Below are positions 1-9,563 of a stretch of DNA of 64,000 nt, one piece after another. The stretch covers positions 3,076,001-3,140,000 of the forward strand of contig NC_008609.1 in the NCBI RefSeq assembly GCF_000015045.1, given 5' to 3'. The position numbers and the translations under genes are program-made. This DNA comes from Pelobacter propionicus DSM 2379. Its GTDB lineage: Bacteria > Desulfobacterota > Desulfuromonadia > Geobacterales > Pseudopelobacteraceae. Every line of letters begins with the position of its first letter. Within the stretch, counting starts at the first letter, position 1. The notes beneath the pieces are model-generated. The model was not told where the DNA came from, ran no database searches, and was given only the letters and a program-made list of their open reading frames with translations.

Positions 1-135
1 CACGAGAATGAAGCGCGGTGGATCAGTTACGGCCATGCGTCTCCAGCATGTCCTTCCCATTGCGTGGTTCAAGCGCAAGGGGTACGCGATTCGCTAGTTA
101 CCGACATCATTGATTTTTTCTTGACTCAGGAATAA
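1..135 (+). CDS. C-terminal end of an unidentified protein (partial)
   Basis: An open frame runs from the first base to a TAA at 133-135 and encodes 44 residues ending in DIIDFFLTQE. The start lies outside the window. The tail, with an internal His, several Cys and a final hydrophobic-acidic helix, resembles the end of an alpha/beta hydrolase, but this is only an impression from a short fragment. It could also be a chance open frame. Confidence 0.4.
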   Translation, partial: HENEARWISYGHASPACPSHCVVQAQGVRDSLVTDIIDFFLTQE

Positions 136-227
136 GCGAAGACTAACGTACCTCCCATTGCCCGCATCGATCAGGGTACAGTTCCCTGCAAACGGACTTG
201 GATACAACAAGAGGAGACAAAAGACCA

Positions 228-479
228 ATGACAACCGTATTAGCAAAAGACTTCAGAAAAAAGGCCCCTTCCGGGGCAGCCGCCCTGGAAATCGAATATG
301 ATCCGGCCAACGTCCAGGAGTTCGACACCCGCGGAAAATGCGCCACGAAATATCAGGAGACCTGGGGGCAGAAGGTGGACATCGAGATCGGGGGTGAACC
401 CTGCGTGCTGTACCTCGAACTCTTCAGTCGAACCGTTGCTCACGTCAATCTGAACAAGAATATCGTGAGGGACTGCTAG
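228..479 (+). CDS. Small conserved-type hypothetical protein (83 aa)
   Basis: I do not recognise the family. The frame is open from a TTG at 198, but the ATG at 228 is the better start because GAGGAG lies at 211-216. The product (MTTVLAKDFRKK...) is soluble and of mixed charge, with two Cys in the middle and one at the C-terminal end, and no signal peptide or membrane segment. It stands alone about 200 bp before the sensor kinase gene, with no obvious terminator between them. Confidence 0.55.
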   Translation: MTTVLAKDFRKKAPSGAAALEIEYDPANVQEFDTRGKCATKYQETWGQKVDIEIGGEPCVLYLELFSRTVAHVNLNKNIVRDC

Positions 480-673
480 TAACGCAGGCTCGGCAACCTT
501 ATCGATTCAGATTGGGAACGCGCAACGGGTAGGCGCCTGCCCATTGATATGAGACATGTCGCATGTCAAGGGCAGACGCCTCATCATGTAGTATCGCCGC
601 GGCTGATTGCGCCCCGATGGCTCGCCGGGCAAGAGATGCCAGGCAGCCGATTACATCGCACGTGAGGCCGCTG

Positions 674-3163
674 ATGCAGTTCAGACTCCCCACCTTCGGA
701 ATCCTGGCGAAGATTCTGTCCGCATTCCTGGTTATTGCGCTCATCCCGCTGCTGATCCTTGGCTACCTGGGCAACAGGAACTTGAGTAACACCGCGCTCC
801 AGGCGGCGCAGCAGGCCGAGCTGATGGGGAACGAGCATCTGCGCAGCACGAGGGACCTGGGCGCCATGTCCATTGCCGACAGCGTGCGGGCTCTTGACCG
901 CAAGGCAACGGAAGCCATCGAACTGCGCACCGTGGAGATCGCTTCACGTATCGCCGATTTCCTCCGGGAACGGGACAAGGACATCCTGACACTCTCCCTG
1001 ATCGTCCCCGATGCACAACTCTACCTGAACATCTACCGGGCGGCACAGCGGGGGGTGATCGTAACCGGTCCCGCCCGCGGCGGAGTTTCCGGCAGCAGGA
1101 CCATGCCGGTCAAGCCGACCAACCCTGAGAACCTTCAGCAATGGCGGCACACGCCACCCGTACAATTCCCGAAAGAGGCAAAGCCGCTCTACCGAGAGAT
1201 CAGCTTCATCGATCTGCAGGGGCAGGAGCGCATAAAGATCAGGGACGGCCGCATATCCGCCGACCTTGTGGATGTGAGCAAGCCGCAGAACACCTACTGC
1301 AGGGCCGAGCAGTATTTTCAACAGCTGAACAAGCTGAACAGGGGCGACATTTACGTTTCCGATGTGATCGGCGCCTACGTGCCGGGCTGGATCTACAACA
1401 CGGCGGAGGGAATCAGGGTCAGGCCGGGAAGCGCCCATGCAGGCCGGGAAAATCCCCAGGGGGAAAAATTCAGGGGGATCATACGTTGGGCCACCCCCTA
1501 TTTCGATGCTCGCGGCCAGAAAACCGGCTATGTCACTATGGCCCTCGACCACGTCCATGTCATGGAATTCACCGACCATATTGTTCCGACCGAGGAACGC
1601 TTCACGGCGCTGTCCGACGGCGGCTCGGGCAACTATGCCTTCATCTGGGACCACCGGGACCGGAGCATCGCCCATGCGCGGGATTTCTTCATCTGCGGCT
1701 ATGATCCCGACACAGGCCGAAAAATACCCGGCTGGCTGAGTCAGGAGACCTACGACGAATACAAGCGGAGCGGACTCTCCCTGGAGGCCTTCACCGAACT
1801 TCTCCCCCCATTCAGGAACTTCTCCCACCAGAAGCAGCCGGCGGCGGAACAGATCCGCAGAGGCCGGATTCCCCTGGATTGCCGGATACTGGATACCGCC
1901 CCCCAGTGCGAGGGGTGGCACGCGGGAACGGAAGACGGCGGCTCCGGCTCATTTGTCCTCCTCTGGAGCGGACTGTGGAAACTCACCACCCATGCGACGA
2001 TCCCCTACTATACCGGACAGTACGGGCAGAGCCGGCGCGGTTTCGGCTATGTAACCATCGGCGCCAATGTGGAAGACTTCCACAGGGATGCCACGATCAC
2101 CAAAGGAAAAATAAAGCAGCTGCTTGCCCGTTCAGGCCAGGAGATGGCACGAAAGAACGCCCGTGTGCAGGCATTCATCAACGAGAAGGCAGCCAGTAAC
2201 CGCAAGATCATGTCCTTGATCATGATCCTGGCCGGTTTTGGCGTCTCGGCAATGGCGGTGGCCTTAAGCCTCGGCATCACTAAGCCCTTGCGTTTGCTGA
2301 CCGACGGCGCCCGGGCCATGGGCAGGGGGAACCTGGAGCAAACCATTCCGGTAACATCCCAGGATGAAATCGGCCAGCTGGCGACGACCTTCAACGAGAT
2401 GGCCAGATCCATAGCCGAACTGGACAAGATGAAGTCGGACTTCGTCACCATCGCTTCCCACGAACTGCGGACTCCCATCCAGGCCATGCTGCTCAGCATC
2501 TCCGGCATCATGGAGGGATACTCGGGGACAATCGACGATGAAGTGCGGGAGGACCTGCAGGTGGCGCGACAGGGGATCGAGCGACTCATGCGCCTGGTGG
2601 AAAACCTGCTCAACCTGTCGCGCATCGAGGCGCGCAAGGTCGAGCTGCTGGTCAAACCGACAGCGGTGGACGAGGTCATCGACACCACTATCGCCGCGCT
2701 GGCCGACCTGGCCCGGGAGCATGGGCACGACGTCGCCATGAACCTGCAGTCCGGCTTACCGCTGCTGACCGTTGACAGGGACCGGATCACCCAGGTAATG
2801 ATCAACCTCTTGAGTAACGCCATCAAATACAACCCCGATGGCGGCGCTATCGAACTGGGCGGAGAGCTGGCGGGAGAAACCATCAGGCTGACGGTGGCCG
2901 ACACTGGCTACGGCGTGCCGCCCTGGGCAACCCAGGAGATTTTCAAGAAATTCTTCCAGGCGGACAGCATCATGTCCCACAAGGTTGGCGGCACCGGCCT
3001 TGGCCTGGCCATCAGCAAGGGGATCGTGGAAATGCATGGCGGAACCATCGAGTGCACAAGCCCGCTTGCCGCGGAACGGTTCCCCAACTTCTCCCTGGGG
3101 GGCGAGCGGAAGGGAGCGCTATTCGTGGTCACACTGCCCTTATCGGCGCCAAGAGAAGCATAA
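674..3163 (+). CDS. Membrane sensor histidine kinase with large periplasmic domain
   Basis: A frame of 829 aa, probably starting at ATG 674 (GTGAGG seven bases upstream); an upstream in-frame start at 563 would add 37 unlikely residues. The order is: a first transmembrane helix at about residues 8-28; a large extracytoplasmic region to about residue 510, probably Cache-like by size and position though not proven; a second membrane helix (LIMILAGFGVSAMAVALSL); a HAMP segment; a HisKA dimerisation domain with the phospho-accepting His in ASHELRTP near residue 596; and an HATPase_c domain with N-box NLLSNAIKYNPDGG and GTGLGLAISKG. It phosphorylates a partner regulator, plausibly the CheY-like protein encoded next. 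The signal sensed is unknown. Confidence 0.9.
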   Translation: MQFRLPTFGILAKILSAFLVIALIPLLILGYLGNRNLSNTALQAAQQAELMGNEHLRSTRDLGAMSIADSVRALDRKATEAIELRTVEIASRIADFLRERDKDILTLSLIVPDAQLYLNIYRAAQRGVIVTGPARGGVSGSRTMPVKPTNPENLQQWRHTPPVQFPKEAKPLYREISFIDLQGQERIKIRDGRISADLVDVSKPQNTYCRAEQYFQQLNKLNRGDIYVSDVIGAYVPGWIYNTAEGIRVRPGSAHAGRENPQGEKFRGIIRWATPYFDARGQKTGYVTMALDHVHVMEFTDHIVPTEERFTALSDGGSGNYAFIWDHRDRSIAHARDFFICGYDPDTGRKIPGWLSQETYDEYKRSGLSLEAFTELLPPFRNFSHQKQPAAEQIRRGRIPLDCRILDTAPQCEGWHAGTEDGGSGSFVLLWSGLWKLTTHATIPYYTGQYGQSRRGFGYVTIGANVEDFHRDATITKGKIKQLLARSGQEMARKNARVQAFINEKAASNRKIMSLIMILAGFGVSAMAVALSLGITKPLRLLTDGARAMGRGNLEQTIPVTSQDEIGQLATTFNEMARSIAELDKMKSDFVTIASHELRTPIQAMLLSISGIMEGYSGTIDDEVREDLQVARQGIERLMRLVENLLNLSRIEARKVELLVKPTAVDEVIDTTIAALADLAREHGHDVAMNLQSGLPLLTVDRDRITQVMINLLSNAIKYNPDGGAIELGGELAGETIRLTVADTGYGVPPWATQEIFKKFFQADSIMSHKVGGTGLGLAISKGIVEMHGGTIECTSPLAAERFPNFSLGGERKGALFVVTLPLSAPREA

Positions 3164-3237
3164 CGACGCCAATGCGTTGAACCTGCACCCCCTAAACCGG
3201 CAAAAACGGGACCAAACAAGAATCAATCAAAGACAAT

Positions 3238-3332
3238 AGAACGCGGATCACATCTGATGCAGGCGGATTCGCGCGGATCAAACAAAAGAATGAAAAGAAG
3301 ATACGTCATCCGCGTCATCCATGTTCTATTCA
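3238..3332. repeat. Intergenic CGCGGAT-rich repeat-like segment
   Basis: Between the kinase and the regulator gene the sequence carries several copies of CGCGGAT in direct orientation (3242-3290) and the complementary ATCCGCG near 3308-3316, so the block can fold on itself. It resembles dispersed intergenic repeats of this bacterial group, but only one copy of the block is seen in this window. Confidence 0.35.
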
Positions 3333-3401
3333 GTTCGGTTTTGCCCAGGTTTTGTAACGACTCGTATCACAAGAGACACACGGCACGGAAGGAACCTCTT
3401 C

Positions 3402-3773
3402 ATGGCAACTGAAACAATCCTGGTGGTTGATGACGAAGCATCAATCTCTTCGTATCTACAGAGAAAACTGACCAAACTCGGTTATTCGGTATCTGTCGCG
3501 GAAGACGGAGAGAAAGCGCTGGAATTGGCCTTTTCACTGCTTCCGGACATAATCCTCATGGACGTGAAGCTGCCGAGACTGACCGGCACCGAGGTCTGTC
3601 GAACACTGAAGGCCGACCAGCGGACCGCAACGATCCCGATCCTGCTGCTCTCCGCCAAGGCGCAGCCTGCCGAAATCCGGGAGGGGCTGGAAGCAGGCGC
3701 CGACAGATACCTGTGCAAGCCGGTAAGCTTTCCGGACATTCTGGCCGAACTCCGGGCGTTCGAAACCACCTGA
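3402..3773 (+). CDS. CheY-like single-domain response regulator
   Basis: The product is 123 aa and consists of one receiver domain. It begins MATETILVVDDEASI with the acidic pair DD, has the phospho-accepting Asp in DIILMDVKLP, the conserved Ser in LLLSAK and the Lys in YLCKPV. ATG 3402 is preferred over the frame opening at 3321 because GGAAGGAA lies just upstream. There is no output domain, so it acts by protein-protein contact or in a phosphorelay. It sits between two histidine kinase genes and probably links them. Confidence 0.9.
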   Translation: MATETILVVDDEASISSYLQRKLTKLGYSVSVAEDGEKALELAFSLLPDIILMDVKLPRLTGTEVCRTLKADQRTATIPILLLSAKAQPAEIREGLEAGADRYLCKPVSFPDILAELRAFETT

Positions 3774-3809
3774 CCCCACTCCACCACCAAGGCAACAGGA
3801 CGGATAGCG

Positions 3810-5537
3810 ATGAGCAATGACCAAACCGCACAGGATGAGAATCAGCGGCGCCTGACCCAGCAGTACATTTTCAGCCTTGAGGACATGCAGGAACAGGCGG
3901 AAGAACTGGTCCGGGAACGGACCGCCGAACTCAACCGGGCCAACCAGCATCTCAAGGAGGAGATCAGGGAGCGGCAGGAAGCGGCAGCGACGCTCAGGGC
4001 CATGGAAGTGCAGAAATCAGCGATCCTCGATGCCATCCCCCACGCGGTCTTAGGCCTGCGGGAGCGGGTTATCATCTTTGCCAATGACTCAACGGCCGAT
4101 GTATTCGGCTGGCTGCCGGAGGAACTGATCGGTGCCAGCACCAGGGTTCTCTACCGCGATAACGAGGAATTCGAGGAAATCAGCCGGAACATCAACCAGG
4201 TCCTGCTGGGACAACGCAGCTTCAGCAGGGAATATGTCTGCCGGAAGAAAGGCGGTACCGAATTCGCCTGCCGCCTGAGCGTGTCGCGCCCCCCCCACGA
4301 ATGGGACGGCAAGGAAGCAGTCATCGTTATCGAGGACATGGCCGAGCACAAACGCATCCAGGAGGAGCGGGAACTGCTCCAGGCTCAATTCCTCCAGGCG
4401 CAGAAAATGGAGGCCATCGGCACGCTGGCCGGTGGCATCGCCCACGACTTCAACAACATTCTCATGGGCATCCAGGGCTATGTCTCGCTCATGCTCCACG
4501 AGCAGGAACTCGATCCCCGGCACCGCAAGCGGCTGACGGGGATTGAGGAAATGGTGCGAAGCGCCACCAAGCTTACCGGCCAGCTGCTGGGCTTCGCCCG
4601 CGGCGGCAAGTATGACGTCAAGGCGTTGAACATCTGGGAGATCCTGACCAAGACCTGCGCCATGTTTCAACGCACCCGGCAGGAAATTGTCATCCAGAGG
4701 AAACAGGCTAACCAACCGGTCGTTGTCGACATCGACCAGACACAGATCGAGCAGGTGTTCCTGAACATTTTCGTCAATGCCGCTCAGGCCATGCCCGGCG
4801 GCGGTATCATGACCCTGCGCTGCGGTCATGCGCAAATATCCGAACAGGAAACCGTCCGCCTGGGCCTCCCCCCCGGACGCTATGCGTATGTGTCCATAGC
4901 GGACAACGGCATCGGCATGGACGAAGACACTCGGAAACGGGTCTTCGAGCCATTCTTCACAACCAGGGAAATGGGCGGCGGTACCGGCCTGGGCCTGGCA
5001 TCGGCCTATGGCATCATCAGAAATCACAACGGCGCAATCAACATTCACAGCAGCAAGGGCAAGGGGAGCACCTTTACCATCTATCTACCCGTCTCCACCG
5101 TAGAAGCGACGAGCATCACGGTTATGGAAGAGAGACCCGCTGCCGTGAATGGCGGATCGGAATCGATCCTGCTGGTCGATGACAACCCGTTGGTGCTGGA
5201 AATCGGCGAGGAAATGTTATGGCTTTTGGGCTACTCCGTTCTGACGGCCAGCGACGGCGGCGCGGCTCTTACCCTCTACCAGCGGCATCAGGAGCAGATT
5301 GGATTGGTCGTCCTCGACATGATCATGCCGGGACTCAGCGGCTATGACACCTATGCAGCCATGAAGAAAATCGACCCGAAGGTGGCTGTACTGCTTTCCA
5401 GCGGCTACAGCATCGACAGTCAGGCCGCTGAAATGCTCGAACTGGGTTGTAACGGTTTTCTCCAGAAACCGTTCACGGTTCAGGAGCTGTCTCAGATGGT
5501 GCGCTCCATACTTGACGGGCGGCACTGCCCGGGATGA
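3810..5537 (+). CDS. Hybrid histidine kinase with PAS and C-terminal receiver domain
   Basis: The 575-aa protein has no membrane segment. An N-terminal coiled coil (about residues 15-75, rich in Glu, Arg and Gln) leads into a PAS domain (about 75-180). The dimerisation segment carries [11 protein letters not shown], with His 212 the likely phosphorylation site; this variant is typical of PAS-hybrid kinases. The HATPase domain shows [14 protein letters not shown] and [14 protein letters not shown]. The C-terminal receiver domain (about 450-570) has LLVDDNPLV, phospho-Asp in VVLDMIMPG and Lys in LQKPF. Together with the two genes upstream it forms a cytosolic branch of a phosphorelay. Confidence 0.92.
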   Translation: MSNDQTAQDENQRRLTQQYIFSLEDMQEQAEELVRERTAELNRANQHLKEEIRERQEAAATLRAMEVQKSAILDAIPHAVLGLRERVIIFANDSTADVFGWLPEELIGASTRVLYRDNEEFEEISRNINQVLLGQRSFSREYVCRKKGGTEFACRLSVSRPPHEWDGKEAVIVIEDMAEHKRIQEERELLQAQFLQAQKMEAIGTLAGGIAHDFNNILMGIQGYVSLMLHEQELDPRHRKRLTGIEEMVRSATKLTGQLLGFARGGKYDVKALNIWEILTKTCAMFQRTRQEIVIQRKQANQPVVVDIDQTQIEQVFLNIFVNAAQAMPGGGIMTLRCGHAQISEQETVRLGLPPGRYAYVSIADNGIGMDEDTRKRVFEPFFTTREMGGGTGLGLASAYGIIRNHNGAINIHSSKGKGSTFTIYLPVSTVEATSITVMEERPAAVNGGSESILLVDDNPLVLEIGEEMLWLLGYSVLTASDGGAALTLYQRHQEQIGLVVLDMIMPGLSGYDTYAAMKKIDPKVAVLLSSGYSIDSQAAEMLELGCNGFLQKPFTVQELSQMVRSILDGRHCPG

Positions 5538-5584
5538 CCAGGAGACGGGACGGCCGTGTCCGGTTCCACGCTCAGCCCCCTTGC

Positions 5585-6409
5585 CTATTCGTAACGCCCC
5601 AGAGCCCGCTCGATCCGCGATATGAGCGTAATTTCCTTGATCGGCTTGGGGATGTAATCGAAAAACCCCATCCTGAAAACCCGCGCTTCGTCATCATCGG
5701 TCATCTTGTCGCTGATCAGAATGACCGGAATCGCTCTGAACTCGGGGATTGCCTTGAGAGAACTGAGCAGTGCGAACCCATCCAGCTTCGGCATCACCTT
5801 GTCGGTAAGAATGATCTGAGGCCTGCAGGCAATCGTCTCCCTGAAGCCTTCGATCCCATCCTTGGCGATTACGACGCGATATCCATGACTGTTGAGCATA
5901 TCTCTCAGGATTGTCTGGATAAGCACGTCATCGTCCACAACGAGAACCGTTGTCTGTTTGGACTCCTGAATGTTTTTTCCAAGATAGAATGTGCAGATAG
6001 CTTCATGGATCTCCCTGCGGCTTGCAACGCACGGCATGATCTGCACACCATGATTCGCTCCGAAATTGTGCAGTGTCTTCAAGTCGGTTGGGTCGGCAAC
6101 CGCCACAACCAGCACCTTGTCTTCGAGCTTGAGGGGGAAAACCACCTGCTCGAGCACAAACTCGACGGTAAATGTGTTCAGCAGCTCCTGACTGTAGGAG
6201 CCGTTCACCAGATTGGTGACCCGTCTCAGTTCGAACTGGCGCGCAAGAGCCTTGGCCAGTTCATCACCCGTAACAAGTCCCAAATCCTCGAGAGTCCATC
6301 CGAATCGCGTATTGTGCCGTTTTGCGATGGCGAGCAGCCTCGCCACGGCAACAGGAGTCAGTATCTGCTCTTCGATCAGGATATGACCAAGTTTTTTCCA
6401 CTGTTTCAT
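5585..6409 (-). CDS. Response regulator with N-terminal MshEN-type domain and C-terminal receiver
   Basis: The product is 274 aa from ATG 6409, with GGAGC just upstream; longer frames to 6778 are not credible. The N-terminal half matches the MshEN (type II secretion ATPase N-terminal) domain: LGHILIEEQIL, then FGWTLEDLGL..ELAKALARQ, then VVFPLKLEDK and VAVADPTDL. MshEN domains bind cyclic di-GMP in several proteins through an R/KxGxxLxxxGxxxxxxLxxxLxxQ pattern, close to what is seen here. The C-terminal half is a receiver domain with VLVVDDDVLIQ, Asp in IILTDKVMP and Lys in YIPKP. It faces the hybrid kinase gene tail to tail. Confidence 0.88.
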   Translation of the reverse strand: MKQWKKLGHILIEEQILTPVAVARLLAIAKRHNTRFGWTLEDLGLVTGDELAKALARQFELRRVTNLVNGSYSQELLNTFTVEFVLEQVVFPLKLEDKVLVVAVADPTDLKTLHNFGANHGVQIMPCVASRREIHEAICTFYLGKNIQESKQTTVLVVDDDVLIQTILRDMLNSHGYRVVIAKDGIEGFRETIACRPQIILTDKVMPKLDGFALLSSLKAIPEFRAIPVILISDKMTDDDEARVFRMGFFDYIPKPIKEITLISRIERALGRYE

Positions 6410-6890
6410 TGAAATGCTCCGCGTGTCCAGAGCCATGCAAGCTGAGATCGACTTAAAGATAGAATGAACCGAATTGCTGATAAAAACCAGCAGGGGATGC
6501 CTTGATGAGGAACGAAACCTGACCGGCAGTACACCATAGAATTTCGAGGAAAAACCGTCAAGCCGGTAATCACCAGAAGGTGACGCTATACGAGAGGCAT
6601 CGCGTAGCCTTGGTGCAGCACACCCAGCGCCAGATATCCGGGTTGGAGTTGAGACGAAAGGGATCGCCGTACAGCAGGCGGAAGTCATCTCCGTTTTCGC
6701 GCGGTGGCACAGGAACGTGCGTCGCCCAAACGAGAGCGACCATGTCACACTTGATACGCATAACCCGATCAGATACATCGTTTTTTGTTCGCGGAACAGC
6801 GCATCGCCGCATGGACCGCGACTGAAAAATATGCTAAGACTGGGTTTTCGAAATTCCAGTCATCCCAACAGACACGAGGAGTAACCCACG
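6410..6890. other. Divergent intergenic region, no gene seen
   Basis: This 480-bp stretch separates the leftward MshEN-REC gene from the rightward TPP-enzyme gene and must hold both promoters. A weak open frame at 6580-6825 has no Shine-Dalgarno and an unlikely composition. I see no riboswitch, terminator or repeat that I can support. Confidence 0.4.
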
Positions 6891-8615
6891 GTGCAGACAA
6901 TGACGGGTGCAGAAATAATGGTCAAGAGCCTGGAGGACCTGGGGGTCAGCCGCATCTTCGGGTACACGGGCGCCGCCATCCTTCCGGTTTTCCACGCCAT
7001 GGGCAAGAGTTCCCTGGCCATCAACGTCAATGCCAATGAGCAGTCCTGCGCCTTCAGCGCAGCCGGTTATTCGCGTGCCAGCGACAAGGTGGGAGTAGCG
7101 GTGGTCACCTCGGGGCCGGCCATCACCAACACCCTCACGGCCGTGGCCGACTCCTTCGCCGATTCCATCCCGCTCCTGGTCTTCGCCGGCCAGGTGCAGC
7201 AGAGCCGGCTGGACACCGACGAGTTCCAGCATATCAACGTCAAGGACGTATTCGCCAGGGCAGCCAAGAAGGTCATCCAGATCACCGACATCAGCGACAT
7301 CGAGGAGACGGTCAAGGACGCCTACTTCTTCGCCAAGACGGGCAAGCCGGGACCGGTGGTGATCGACTTCCCCCTGGACTCCCAGCGCAGGACCGGAGTC
7401 TACCGCGGCATCGACATCGACCTATTCCGCTACAAGTACGACCAGGAGTCCCACCTGGGCATCAACCAGTGCCAGCAGTTCTTCGACCTGCTGCAGCGCT
7501 CCCAACGGCCGCTGCTCTACATCGGCGGCGGGCTCAACTCCCGGGCCGCCAGCGACAGGATCCGCGAATTCAACCGCATGTTCAACATCCCCTCCATCAA
7601 CAGCCTGATGGGCAAGGGGATCCTGGACGAGTCCCTGGACACCTCCCTGGGCATGCTCGGCATGTACGGCACCCCCTATGCCAATATGGCCATCCAGCGC
7701 ACCGACCTGTTCGTCGCTTTCGGTGTGCGCTGGAACGACCGGGTGGTGCAGAAAGTGGGAGAATCGGGGCTAACCGCAGAGATCGCCTACATCGACATCA
7801 ACGCAAAGAAGATGCAGGAGGTCAGGGTCACCCGCAACCCCAAGTTCTCATTCATCGGCGATGCCCGCACGGTGCTGGAGGATCTGGTGGAGTACGCCCG
7901 TGATCACCAGGTGACCCTGGACATCGCCCCCTGGCAGGAAGAGGCGGCCAAGCTGAAGCGCAGCTATCCCCTCACCTGCAACCGCGAGGCCCGCATGATC
8001 CAGGCCGCCGAGGTCATGGACCTGCTGTCGCAGCGACTGACCGACACGACCATCATCACCACCGGCGTGGGCAACCACCAGATGCTTGCGGCCCAGTACC
8101 TCAAGACCGCCCAGCCGCGATCATTTCTGACCTCCGGCGCCTTCGGCACCATGGGCTTTTCCCTGCCGGTCTCCATCGGTGCGCACTTCGCCAACCCGGA
8201 AGCGCGGGTCATCGCCATCGACGGCGACAGCAGCATCAAGATGAACATGGGGGAGTTGCACACCATCGGCTCCCTGGATATCCCGATCAAGGTGCTCCTG
8301 ATCAACAACCACGCCGACGGCATGGTCAGGTCCATCCAGGACGCGCTCTACGACGGCCAGCACACCGCCTCGGAGCGTGACTTCGACGCCAACTTCGCCC
8401 ACATCGCCCGGGAATGCGGCTTCGGCTGGTGCCGAAAGGTTCTCAGCCGTCCCTACCTGGAGGATGCCCTGGATGAGTTTCTGGCCGCCGACGGCCCCTG
8501 CTTCCTGGAGATCGTCACCGACCGGGAGGAGACCATCTATCCGCTGATCCCCCAGGGCAAGGGGTACAAGGACATGATCCTGGGACCCTACATAAGCAAA
8601 CGGGAGGAAGCGTGA
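6891..8615 (+). CDS. Thiamine-pyrophosphate enzyme, acetolactate synthase large-subunit-like
   Basis: The 574-aa product starts at GTG 6891 behind GAGGAG. It has the three-domain TPP enzyme layout: an N-terminal pyrimidine-binding domain with the catalytic Glu in NANEQS, a central domain, and a C-terminal PP domain with DGDSS...LLINNHADGMV, which matches the acetolactate synthase GDG...NN cofactor motif and the following GMVRxxQ. No small regulatory subunit gene is nearby, so it may be a catabolic or unlinked enzyme that decarboxylates pyruvate or another 2-oxoacid. The stop codon overlaps the start of the next gene, indicating an operon. Confidence 0.85.
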   Translation: MQTMTGAEIMVKSLEDLGVSRIFGYTGAAILPVFHAMGKSSLAINVNANEQSCAFSAAGYSRASDKVGVAVVTSGPAITNTLTAVADSFADSIPLLVFAGQVQQSRLDTDEFQHINVKDVFARAAKKVIQITDISDIEETVKDAYFFAKTGKPGPVVIDFPLDSQRRTGVYRGIDIDLFRYKYDQESHLGINQCQQFFDLLQRSQRPLLYIGGGLNSRAASDRIREFNRMFNIPSINSLMGKGILDESLDTSLGMLGMYGTPYANMAIQRTDLFVAFGVRWNDRVVQKVGESGLTAEIAYIDINAKKMQEVRVTRNPKFSFIGDARTVLEDLVEYARDHQVTLDIAPWQEEAAKLKRSYPLTCNREARMIQAAEVMDLLSQRLTDTTIITTGVGNHQMLAAQYLKTAQPRSFLTSGAFGTMGFSLPVSIGAHFANPEARVIAIDGDSSIKMNMGELHTIGSLDIPIKVLLINNHADGMVRSIQDALYDGQHTASERDFDANFAHIARECGFGWCRKVLSRPYLEDALDEFLAADGPCFLEIVTDREETIYPLIPQGKGYKDMILGPYISKREEA

Positions 8616-9220
8616 CCTCCACCACCCGCGTGCACCTCATCCGCCACGGCCAGGTGGTAGGGCATGATCAGCCGCGCTACAACGGCCAGACCGACGTGGC
8701 CCTGACCGAACTGGGCATCAGCCAGTACCAGCGCCTGGCGGAGCGCCTGGCAGACAGACGGATCAGCGCCTGCTACACCAGCGACCTGTCGCGCTGCGTT
8801 ATCGGTGCGAACATCATCTGCGCCAGGTTCGGCATCCAGCCGGTCAGCTGCAGCCAGCTGCGGGAGTTGCATATCGGCATCTGGGAAGGACTGAGCTGGG
8901 ACGAGATCAACCAGCGCTGGCCACAAGAGTGGCAGGACAGGATGGCGGACCTGGTCAACTACCGGGTACCCCAGGGGGAGAACCTGCTGGATGTGCAGGC
9001 GCGCGTCATGCCGCTTATGGCCGAGATAGTTGAGCGGCACCGGGGAGAGGAACTGCTGGTGGTGGCACATGGCGGCGTCAACCGTATTATCCTGCTCAAC
9101 GCCATCGGCGCGCCACTGAGCGGGATGTTCAACATCGAGCAGAACTTCGGCTGCCACAACATCATCGACTACTATGGCGACGGACTGTCCACAGTGAAAC
9201 TGCTGAACGCACAGGAGTAG
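8612..9220 (+). CDS. Histidine phosphatase family protein (phosphoglycerate mutase-like)
   Basis: The 202-aa protein has the branch-1 histidine phosphatase signature HLIRHGQV at its N-terminus (phospho-His) and the second catalytic His in VVAHGGVNRI. An acid residue in the ELHIGIWEG segment is the likely proton donor. The size fits alpha-ribazole phosphatase or small phosphoglycerate mutase-like enzymes; the substrate cannot be read from sequence. GTG 8612 overlaps the end of the TPP-enzyme gene by four bases, so the two are translationally coupled. Confidence 0.85.
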   Translation: MTSTTRVHLIRHGQVVGHDQPRYNGQTDVALTELGISQYQRLAERLADRRISACYTSDLSRCVIGANIICARFGIQPVSCSQLRELHIGIWEGLSWDEINQRWPQEWQDRMADLVNYRVPQGENLLDVQARVMPLMAEIVERHRGEELLVVAHGGVNRIILLNAIGAPLSGMFNIEQNFGCHNIIDYYGDGLSTVKLLNAQE

Positions 9221-9224
9221 GGAC

Positions 9225-9563
9225 ATGGCGGGAAGATCGCGGGGCCCCAGAACGGTGAAGCTCCCCAGCGCAGCGGAGGCAGACGCCCTTTTACGGCGCA
9301 TGCGGGGCGAGGTGGAGAACAACAGCAACTACCGCACGAAATCGCTGAAGATCCATGGCCCGGTCTGCGCCAGGTGCGGTCGCCAGTTCGACGCCGCCAG
9401 CATCAATCAATTGACCGTGCACCACCGGGACGGCAACCACCACAACAACCCTCCCGACGGAAGCAACTGGGAGAATCTCTGCAACCACTGCCACGACGAC
9501 GAGCATTCGCGCGGACTCCTGGGCGACTACCTGGAATCGGCGGAAAAGCCGCACACGCGCTAG
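9225..9563 (+). CDS. HNH nuclease, YajD-like
   Basis: The 112-aa product carries a zinc-stabilised HNH fold: CARCGRQF, then LTVHHRDGNHHNNP, then NWENLCNHCHDDEH. These supply four Cys and the two metal-binding His of the ββα-metal motif. The start lies four bases after the phosphatase stop, with AGGAG inside that gene's end. Its TAG stop (9561-9563) overlaps by two bases the stop of the convergent gene through the palindrome CTAG. YajD-family proteins are small stand-alone HNH nucleases of unclear role. Confidence 0.85.
   Translation: MAGRSRGPRTVKLPSAAEADALLRRMRGEVENNSNYRTKSLKIHGPVCARCGRQFDAASINQLTVHHRDGNHHNNPPDGSNWENLCNHCHDDEHSRGLLGDYLESAEKPHTR

Noticed and set aside
4288-4296. Poly-C run in the hybrid kinase and poly-G run near 21892 in nfnB as phase-variation tracts
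   Set aside because: Only about 8-9 bases long and in genes where on/off switching is unlikely.
5534-6412. A 292-codon plus-strand frame after the hybrid kinase
   Set aside because: It is the reverse of the MshEN-REC gene, which has clear domains and a ribosome site on the minus strand.
6580-6825. An 81-codon frame in the divergent intergenic region
   Set aside because: No Shine-Dalgarno, an odd Arg-rich composition and no recognisable domain.
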